DNA of 5,252 bases from contig CAMWUX010000104.1 in the NCBI GenBank assembly GCA_947177605.1, positions 1 through 5,252 of the forward strand. The letters are read 5' to 3'. The stretch's first letter is position 1; every line of letters starts with the position of its first letter. Source of the stretch: an uncultured Porphyromonadaceae bacterium (GTDB lineage Bacteria; Bacteroidota; Bacteroidia; Bacteroidales; Muribaculaceae). The notes below the pieces were generated by a model. It was not told where the DNA came from. It did no database searches and was given only the letters and a program-made list of their open reading frames with translations. Position numbers and translations under genes: made by a program. Positions 1 to 5,252 of this stretch are shown in pieces.

Positions 1-24
1 GCCTTCATCGAGATCTACAGTTAA
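1..24 (+). CDS. Possible C-terminal tail of an upstream gene
   Basis: Frame 1 from the window edge reads AFIEIYS followed by a TAA stop. The codons (GCC TTC ATC GAG ATC TAC) match those preferred by the downstream genes, and the alternating hydrophobic/polar residues look like a final beta-strand. Frame 2 also closes soon (TAA at 32-34) and cannot be excluded. Seven residues are too few to identify any family. If real, this gene is co-directional with the operon and ends 82 bases before the first ATG. Confidence 0.35.
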   Translation, partial: AFIEIYS

Positions 25-106
25 CGAATTTTAAGGGTTTGCTGTCCCTCTGCCCCGAGGAAAAGATTTATCTTTACAAAATATTTGTGAAAAGTTGTAT
101 AACGGA
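25..106 (+). promoter_or_regulatory. A/T-rich leader, possible Bacteroidales promoter
   Basis: This is the only stretch in the window that could hold a promoter of conventional size. Two near matches to the Bacteroidales -7 element TAnnTTTG are visible: TATCTTTA at 69-76 and AATATTTG at 80-87. A TTTG lies at 38-41, but its distance to either -7 candidate (27 or 38 bases) is longer than the usual 19-21, so no complete promoter can be assigned. A short inverted repeat, AAAGAT/ATCTTT, spans 62-75. GGG/CCC-type pairings at 34-49 and 47-60 are only 4 bp and are not convincing terminators. No Shine-Dalgarno site precedes the ATG, which is normal for this group. Confidence 0.25.
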
Positions 107-2701
107 ATGCTTACGACGTCTCTCAAATGCCTCCGCCGATCGGCGCTGATGCTTGTTGTAATCGCTGTGTCAGTGGTGATTGGATCCTGCTCGGAGGAGA
201 CCCGGCAGGAAATATTCGGAGCTGCGCGACTTGTGCCTACGGCGCGGGTCAATGCCACATTGCATACCGTAGAAGGTACGGATGCTTCCGGCAGTCTGTT
301 GCCATATATTCCGCAACCTGATGAACTATCGCTTACGCTGAGCAATAGCGACGGATCATATTCCCATACGTGGACGCATCTGTCGGAATATCCGGCCAAC
401 GAGCCGTTGCTCACAGGGCTCTATAAGGCTGAGGTCAGCTATGGCTCGGAGCTGGTGGAAGGTGTCGACTCACCTTACTTCTATGGTGCCGAGTCAGTAA
501 GCCTCTCTGCCGATGGTGTCACAGAATCCGTGTGTGTCACGGCCAAGTTGGCCAATACTCTTTGGCGGATATCCGCTACCGACGCTTTCGCCGGCTATTT
601 TGACGATGCAGTGGCCACGCTTCATTCCGCCGGCGGCGGATATATCGCAGTCAATCCGGCGGAGTCGACGCCCGTATTTCTCCGCGCAGGCGACGTGAAC
701 GTGTATCTCGAACTGGAGATGCCCTCTGGTGAGCGAGTGGAATTTATCGCTGCCAAGGTTAGCGGAGCCAAAGCCGCCCGACTCTATGATATCACATTGG
801 ATCAGCGTATGGCTTCCGACGGCGTTACCCCGCAGGTGGTGGTGTCGTTTGACGAATCAACCGCTACCGACGATGTGGTGATAACCCTCAGCCGCGAATT
901 TCTCGATGCCGAGGCGCCGACTCTTGAAGCTATCGGTTTCACCGGTGGCGAGACGATAGCGATAGCAGAAGGCACTACCACCGACAATCCGGTGTGCGTG
1001 AAAGTGCGTCCGTCGCTCACGCCGCGTCTGTTGATGACATCAAAGTCGCCGTCGCTCGTAGCTACCGGTTGGCCCGCCGAGATAGACCTTATGGACGTAT
1101 CGCCGGCACAGCTTTCGGTAATGGAGGGACTTGGCCTGAAAGTGATAGATGAGTCCGATGGAACTCGCTGCTACGACTTCACCGATGTGCTCCGCCATCT
1201 GAGAGCGTCGGATACCGGCTCCGTGGCCAAATCATTCTCATTCATAGCATCGTCGGCGGCAGGCCGCATAGCCGGTCCGCTCACCCTTAATGTGGAAGTT
1301 AGTCCTGTCGACATCTCGATAGTGGGTGTGTCGCCAGTAGTGATCGGCGTGAATCAGGCTCAGGTGAGGATTCTGTCGCGCGACGCCAATCTGGAGCAAA
1401 ATCTTTCGGTGCAGATCCGCTCATCGAAGAATAAATCGTGGGAACCGGCCGCAATCACTTCCATCACTTCTGACACCGACCGCACCGGACGCTGGTACGT
1501 GAAATTCGAGGTGCCTCAGTCCACTGATCCTACTGTGGAGGCCCGCATCCTCTACTGCTCGCAGGTGAAAGCGCAATACACTCTGCAGCGTGTGGCTCCA
1601 TCTTATACCGTTGAGGTCGATGGCTATGCGATGCTTGCTATCGTGAAGGTATCGGCTGAATCGGAGGATATGACTTCAATGATAGCCTCTACCGCCAATG
1701 TTTACCTTGACGGAGCTCCTACGGTGCAGGTATCGCGTGATCCCGGTCGTGGATATATAGTCGTAGGCGGTCTCGAACCGAATCATACATATAAACTCAC
1801 CACTACTCTGTATGACACCGAGGGGGCAGCCGCCAATCCATCCGGCTTCACGTCGCCTGTCACTTTCGCGACAGAGAATAATTCCGGTGTACCCAACGGC
1901 ACTTTCGACGAAATCCTTACCGATCAGATCAAATACAATAATCTTCCGGCGGGCGGACGCTTCTCCCAGAATATCGTCGATATCTACAACCGACAGAATT
2001 ATGTGAGTTACAATCTGGCCGTGCCGAAGGGTTGGGCCAATACCAATGCCAAGACGTTCTGTACGTCGGCGTCGCGCCACAATTCGTGGTATATGGTGCC
2101 GTCGGTCTACACCACCAAAACCGTGGCGGCTGAAGAGAGCCCGTATGCAGTAGTCGTCCGCTCCACCGGCTGGGATCTCCATGGAGCCGATATCCCCGAT
2201 TACCGCCAGACGGGACAACCATATACCGACTACTCGCTATCGATTCCCGAGATAGCGCATCGCGCTGCAGGCAAACTTTTTCTCGGCTCATATACATTCA
2301 ATCCCGCCACGGAGACGGAGACCTATCGCGAAGGTGTGGAATTCCGTTCGCGCCCCACGGCTCTCAACGGCTACTACTACTTCGTGCCCTCACTCAACGA
2401 TATTTACGACCACGGCCTCGCCATAGTGGAAGTGATAGGTATGGAAGCTGATGCCGAGGTAGTGATAGCACGTGGCGAATACCTCTTCACTGCGGCCACT
2501 TCCTACACGGCATTTTCGATTCCGCTGACCTACCGATACTTCGGGCGTAAAGCTACGAAGCTCAAGATACTTTTCTCCTCGTCGGAGCGCATCGGCAGCA
2601 TCGCTGAAGAGTCGGCCGATGTGGTCACATATTCCGATCCAAAGATATCGATGTCGACAGGCAATGAACTGAGGCTCGACAATCTCACATTCTCGTATTG
2701 A
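107..2701 (+). CDS. DUF4493/PCMD domain surface lipoprotein
   Basis: This encodes a predicted 864-residue lipoprotein. The ATG at 107 is chosen over a TTG at 95, because it leaves a compact signal peptide: a KCLRR basic stretch, a hydrophobic core, and the lipobox VIGSC with acceptor Cys28. An ATG at 149 would remove the basic n-region. The acidic residues just after the Cys (SEE) resemble the Bacteroidetes surface-export signal. Residues about 37-232 match the DUF4493 pattern (LSLTLSNSDGSYSHTW, SYGSE, DSPYFYG, YDITLD). Residues about 245-400 hold the region that usually follows it (GWPAEIDL, YDFTDVLRHL, AAGRIAGPLTL). Two beta-rich Ig/FN3-like units lie at about 403-495 and 498-590. The C-terminus from about 597 resembles PCMD (PF13201): PKGW at 640-643, KLFLGSY at 723-729, FRSRP at 746-750, GYYYF at 755-759, ILFSSS at 821-826 and LRLDNLTFSY at the end. 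No catalytic motif is evident. The role is unknown; glycan or partner binding at the cell surface is inferred. It is the first gene of the apparent operon. Confidence 0.87.
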   Translation: MLTTSLKCLRRSALMLVVIAVSVVIGSCSEETRQEIFGAARLVPTARVNATLHTVEGTDASGSLLPYIPQPDELSLTLSNSDGSYSHTWTHLSEYPANEPLLTGLYKAEVSYGSELVEGVDSPYFYGAESVSLSADGVTESVCVTAKLANTLWRISATDAFAGYFDDAVATLHSAGGGYIAVNPAESTPVFLRAGDVNVYLELEMPSGERVEFIAAKVSGAKAARLYDITLDQRMASDGVTPQVVVSFDESTATDDVVITLSREFLDAEAPTLEAIGFTGGETIAIAEGTTTDNPVCVKVRPSLTPRLLMTSKSPSLVATGWPAEIDLMDVSPAQLSVMEGLGLKVIDESDGTRCYDFTDVLRHLRASDTGSVAKSFSFIASSAAGRIAGPLTLNVEVSPVDISIVGVSPVVIGVNQAQVRILSRDANLEQNLSVQIRSSKNKSWEPAAITSITSDTDRTGRWYVKFEVPQSTDPTVEARILYCSQVKAQYTLQRVAPSYTVEVDGYAMLAIVKVSAESEDMTSMIASTANVYLDGAPTVQVSRDPGRGYIVVGGLEPNHTYKLTTTLYDTEGAAANPSGFTSPVTFATENNSGVPNGTFDEILTDQIKYNNLPAGGRFSQNIVDIYNRQNYVSYNLAVPKGWANTNAKTFCTSASRHNSWYMVPSVYTTKTVAAEESPYAVVVRSTGWDLHGADIPDYRQTGQPYTDYSLSIPEIAHRAAGKLFLGSYTFNPATETETYREGVEFRSRPTALNGYYYFVPSLNDIYDHGLAIVEVIGMEADAEVVIARGEYLFTAATSYTAFSIPLTYRYFGRKATKLKILFSSSERIGSIAEESADVVTYSDPKISMSTGNELRLDNLTFSY

Positions 2702-2744
2702 AAAATAATTAAACAACCAACATAATCACAAGCTACACAGCCTT
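2702..2744 (+). promoter_or_regulatory. A-rich 43-base gap ahead of the barrel gene
   Basis: The gap between the TGA of the lipoprotein gene and the ATG at 2745 is very rich in A and poor in G. It contains no G-rich ribosome-binding site and no hairpin followed by a T-run. A/T-rich, unstructured upstream sequence is the usual translation-initiation context in Bacteroidetes, so this probably acts as a start-site leader within one transcript. No full -33/-7 promoter is visible, so an independent promoter is unlikely but not excluded. Confidence 0.35.
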
Positions 2745-3500
2745 ATGTCAAAGTTACCTAAAATCTTGCTCAGCGTTATCGCCCTTACGGCGACTGCTCT
2801 GAGCGCCGGGGCCCAGGAGCACTTCCAGCGCAATCTGGAGCAAGTGTCGTTCGTGCCCAAAGGTCAATGGATTGCCGGCGTAAGCGTCGGTTACTCCCAG
2901 AGCGATCAGGACAATTATCAGTTTTTCGTATTTGAGAAGATCAAAGGTGATACCTATAATTTCAAGGTCACCCCGATGGCACTTTATTCGTTTAAGGACA
3001 ATCTGGCCGCAGGTATCAAGGTAGGATACGAGCGCAGCAAGCTCCAGCTTGACGACGGTTCGCTCATTCTCGACTCTGAGACTACTTTCAATGCCGACAA
3101 TCTCTTCTCCATCCGCAATAATTTCTTCGCCACCGGTGCTTTCCGTAACTATATCTCGCTCGGCGACAGCCATCGCTTCGGATTCTTCAACGAATTTCAG
3201 CTAACGCTCGGAGGTGGCCAGTCAAAATATTCCAATTATACCGGAGGCCAGGGCGACAACCGCCACGTAGAGGGTACGTATGAAAAGAACTTCAATCTCA
3301 ATATCGGCCTCACTCCGGGCTTCGTGATGTTTCTCAATAATTATTCGGCCATCGAAGTCAATATCGGTGTGCTCGGCTTCGGCTACAACTACACACGCGC
3401 CGTCACCAATCAGGTGCAGGTGGCTCACCGTAAGTCGAAGCATGCCAATTTCAAAATCAATCTCTTTTCCGTACAGTTCGGAATGGCATTTTATCTCTAA
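2745..3500 (+). CDS. Small outer-membrane beta-barrel protein (paralog A)
   Basis: The 251-residue protein has a type I signal peptide: a lysine-containing n-region, the hydrophobic stretch ILLSVIALTATALSAGA, and probable cleavage after Ala23 ahead of QEH. The mature part of about 228 residues is full of alternating aromatic and polar strands, such as WIAGVSVGYSQ, LAAGIKVGYERS and FKINLFSVQFGMAFYL, as expected of an 8-10 strand barrel. Landmarks are FVPKGQW (36-42), which begins the barrel, FRNYISLGDSHRFGFFNE (133-150), GGGQS (156-160), GLTPGFVMF (188-196) and a final hydrophobic strand. It has no TonB plug, OmpA peptidoglycan-binding domain or PorP/SprF-like features that I can recognise. 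It shares all these landmarks with the next gene, so the two are paralogs. Only 6 bases separate them. Its role is not known; an envelope partner of the flanking lipoproteins is an inference from operon position. Confidence 0.85.
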   Translation: MSKLPKILLSVIALTATALSAGAQEHFQRNLEQVSFVPKGQWIAGVSVGYSQSDQDNYQFFVFEKIKGDTYNFKVTPMALYSFKDNLAAGIKVGYERSKLQLDDGSLILDSETTFNADNLFSIRNNFFATGAFRNYISLGDSHRFGFFNEFQLTLGGGQSKYSNYTGGQGDNRHVEGTYEKNFNLNIGLTPGFVMFLNNYSAIEVNIGVLGFGYNYTRAVTNQVQVAHRKSKHANFKINLFSVQFGMAFYL

Positions 3501-3506
3501 CCGAAT

Positions 3507-4388
3507 ATGAAAGCTACTAAATACATCGCTATAATGTTGCTGGCCGGTTGCGCAATGATGCCTGCCGCCGCCACTGTTACCGAGGTTGCCGATTCGGCAG
3601 TAACCTCCACGCGCACTCCGATCGTGAGGAAAGGTACTATCACCCATCCCGAGTTCGATGAGAAAGTCATCGTGGGCAAAGATACCGTTAGTATCATTAT
3701 ACCCGAACGCAACTGGGGCCGATATGACCGCGGTCTGTTCAACTATCTCTTCATCCCCAAAGGGCAGTGGGCATTCGGCCTGATGGCATCATACGGCGAA
3801 TTCAACGCCAATGACGTGCAGGTACTTCAGGCTCTCAACGAATTTGACTTCAAGGGCAAGCAGTATGCTATACGCCCCAACGTGTCGTACTTCTTCCGTA
3901 ACAACCAGTGTGTCGGTCTTAAGTTCGACTATACCCGCGGCGAAGCCGATCTCGGTCGTCTGGCCGTGAACCTCGGCGACGACCTCAGCTTCGATATCCA
4001 CGATATCAGCTACTACTCGTCGAAGTATTCGCTCGGCATCTTCTATCGCAATTATGTGGGTCTGGGTCGGTCAAAGCGTTTTGCCGTGTTCAATGAAGCC
4101 TGCCTGTCGTTCGGTAGCGGTTCGTCGAGATTCAAGCGCCCCTACAACAGCGAGATCCGCGATACCCGCACCGACCTCACAGAAGTGGCTCTCAATTTCA
4201 GCCCCGGTGTGTGTATGTTTATCCTCGACAACATCAGTTTCAACGTGTCGCTCGGCGTATTCGGCGTGCATCTGCGTAATGAGAAGCAGGTGACCGATGG
4301 CGTAGAGGAGGGTTCGCGATTCAGCAGCGGCGCTGACTTCCGTTTCAATCTGTTTAACATCAATTTTGGTATAGGTGTACACATTTAA
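3507..4388 (+). CDS. Small outer-membrane beta-barrel protein (paralog B), N-extended
   Basis: The 293-residue paralog of the preceding barrel has a signal peptide that can be read two ways. LLAGC at 11-15 resembles a lipobox, whereas PAAA at 19-22 offers a type I cleavage site before TVTEVADS. The second reading fits a barrel better. Unlike paralog A it carries about 60 extra residues before the barrel, a Thr/Val-rich linker ending in IIIPERNWGRYDRGLFNY (63-80), joined directly to FIPKGQW (82-88). Shared landmarks are YRNYVGLGRSKRFAVFNE (180-197), FGSGSS (202-207), FSPGVCMF (231-238) and a C-terminal strand FRFNLFNINFGIGVHI. The barrel core has alternating strands (QWAFGLMASYGEF, QCVGLKFDYTRGE). 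It starts 6 bases after the previous stop and ends 1 base before the next ATG, so it is translated from the same message. Function is unknown; I infer an outer-membrane anchor or channel for the operon's lipoproteins. Confidence 0.85.
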   Translation: MKATKYIAIMLLAGCAMMPAAATVTEVADSAVTSTRTPIVRKGTITHPEFDEKVIVGKDTVSIIIPERNWGRYDRGLFNYLFIPKGQWAFGLMASYGEFNANDVQVLQALNEFDFKGKQYAIRPNVSYFFRNNQCVGLKFDYTRGEADLGRLAVNLGDDLSFDIHDISYYSSKYSLGIFYRNYVGLGRSKRFAVFNEACLSFGSGSSRFKRPYNSEIRDTRTDLTEVALNFSPGVCMFILDNISFNVSLGVFGVHLRNEKQVTDGVEEGSRFSSGADFRFNLFNINFGIGVHI

Positions 4389-4389
4389 T

Positions 4390-5252
4390 ATGAAGAAATT
4401 AGTATTTGCAGCCGCTTCGCTCATAGCTGTGCTGGCGGCATCATGTATATCCAATGACCTGCCTTATCCCTGGGTACAGCCCAACGTGGCTGAATTTGTA
4501 GTAGCCTCTACTGACGCGCAGGGCAATCCTCTGCTCAGCGGTCCGGTACAGGCCGACTCCATCACACGTACCATCACCATCCCGCTTACCGAGTGGGCCG
4601 ATATCAACGCTGTGAAAGTGGAGAAAGTGGAGCTGTCGGATGGGACGACCTGTCTCGATCCCACCATATTCGATAAGCCTCTCGATCTGTCGAAGCCTCT
4701 CACAGTGCAGTTCGGAATGTACGACCGCGTCTACGACTGGACCATCGTGGCCGAGCAGACCATCGAGCGCTACTTCACGATTGCCTCCCAGGTAGGACGC
4801 GCCGAATTCGATGTTGAAGCCCATACTGTCAAAGCGCTTGTGCCTATGGAGCAATCGCTATCTTCGATACTCGTGCGTACCCTCAAGCTGGCCGGACCGC
4901 TGGCAGTGATGACTCCCGATCTCGTAGGTGAAACGGTCGATTTTTCATCGCCCGTAGAAGTATCGGTCGAGGAGTTTGATAAGACTACCGTATGGACTAT
5001 CACCGTGGAGCAGACCGACGTAAGTGTTACCCTCGACCGTGTGGATGCCTGGACCGAGGTGGCATGGCTCTATGCCAGCGCTGAAGTGGGTAAGAACAAT
5101 GGCTTTGAATATCGCCTATCCACCAACGACGAATGGATAGTAGTGCCCTCGGAGTGGATTGTGGCCGATGGCGGTGCATATTCCTGCTGTCTGCGCGATC
5201 TCGTACCTCAGACCCAATACACCGTGCGTGCTTTCTCTGATGAGGATGAGAG
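4390..5252 (+). CDS. Large lipoprotein, partial, probable PCMD-family protein
   Basis: The frame is open from the ATG at 4390 to the window edge, giving 287 complete codons with the C-terminus missing. The start is clear: KK n-region, hydrophobic core, lipobox LAASC with Cys19, and an ATG only 1 base after the previous stop. The residues after the Cys (ISNDLPYPWVQPN) match the N-terminus I know from Bacteroidales proteins annotated as PCMD-domain proteins, which carry the PCMD domain at the C-terminus; that part would lie beyond this window. Two tandem beta domains follow: residues about 32-124, ending LDLSKPLTV...DWTIVAEQT, and about 126-209, ending VDFSSPVEV...VWTITVEQT. An FN3-like unit begins at about 215 (VDAWTEVAWLYASAEV) and includes GFEYRLSTNDEW and LVPQTQYTVRAFSDED. 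A vicinal Cys pair sits at 266-267. It is likely a surface or periplasmic glycan- or protein-binding lipoprotein working with the upstream barrels; that role is inferred. Confidence 0.8.
   Translation, partial: MKKLVFAAASLIAVLAASCISNDLPYPWVQPNVAEFVVASTDAQGNPLLSGPVQADSITRTITIPLTEWADINAVKVEKVELSDGTTCLDPTIFDKPLDLSKPLTVQFGMYDRVYDWTIVAEQTIERYFTIASQVGRAEFDVEAHTVKALVPMEQSLSSILVRTLKLAGPLAVMTPDLVGETVDFSSPVEVSVEEFDKTTVWTITVEQTDVSVTLDRVDAWTEVAWLYASAEVGKNNGFEYRLSTNDEWIVVPSEWIVADGGAYSCCLRDLVPQTQYTVRAFSDEDE

Noticed and set aside
34..60. Possible terminator hairpin (AGGG/CCCT or CCTC/GAGG)
   Set aside because: The stems are only 4 bp, mutually exclusive, and lack a following T-run, so a terminator for the upstream gene is not supported.
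1971..1983. Palindrome ATATCG-T-CGATAT
   Set aside because: It sits inside coding sequence (NIVDIY) and arises from adjacent Ile/Asp codons. There is no second copy near a promoter to suggest an operator.
1676..2218. Long open frame on the minus strand inside the first lipoprotein gene (180 codons)
   Set aside because: It lies wholly antisense to a well-supported gene. Its translation is rich in Arg, Ile and His with no recognisable domain, as expected from the complement of this codon usage.
3992..4006. Closely spaced GATATC repeats
   Set aside because: They encode the Asp-Ile repeats in FDIHDIS of barrel B. This is ordinary codon reuse, not a regulatory repeat.
4373..4377. AGGTG as a Shine-Dalgarno site for the second lipoprotein
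   Set aside because: It is within the coding end of barrel B and about 12 bases from the ATG, which is too far for a convincing site. Bacteroidales starts usually lack such sites.
4071..4454. Minus-strand open frame of 127 codons spanning the end of barrel B and the start of the second lipoprotein
   Set aside because: It is antisense to two supported genes and crosses their junction, with no signal peptide or family match. It is a composition shadow.
5185..5190. Vicinal Cys-Cys in the FN3-like domain as a metal or redox site
   Set aside because: There is no accompanying His/Cys motif or redox-domain context nearby, so it is recorded only as a sequence detail.

Overview
The window looks like a chromosomal segment from a member of the Bacteroidales. 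Three things point there: lipoprotein and outer-membrane signal peptides, A/T-rich translation starts without a clear Shine-Dalgarno site, and recognisable DUF4493 and PCMD (putative carbohydrate metabolism domain) protein architecture. The moderately high G+C codon use (many GCC, ATC, CGC, TCG) would suit a Muribaculaceae-like gut species. That finer placement is an inference and not shown by the sequence.

Layout: everything real is on the + strand. Bases 1-24 may be the last codons of an upstream gene. Bases 25-106 form an A/T-rich leader. Four genes then follow closely: (1) a large lipoprotein with an N-terminal DUF4493 region, Ig/FN3-like middle domains and a C-terminal PCMD-like domain (107-2701); (2) a 251-residue outer-membrane beta-barrel protein (2745-3500); (3) a 293-residue paralogous barrel with an extra N-terminal segment (3507-4388); (4) a second large lipoprotein, cut by the window end (4390 to beyond 5252), which has a tandemly repeated beta domain followed by an FN3-like domain. 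The gaps of 43, 6 and 1 bases indicate one operon.

How the genes might work together: two large, probably surface-exposed lipoproteins flank two related small barrels. There is no SusC/SusD pair, TonB plug, glycoside hydrolase or regulator in view, so this is not a classical polysaccharide-utilisation locus as seen here. A cell-envelope complex in which the barrels anchor, export or display the lipoproteins is plausible, but no function for this gene set can be proved from the sequence. There are no RNA genes, mobile elements, CRISPR arrays or strong terminators in the window.
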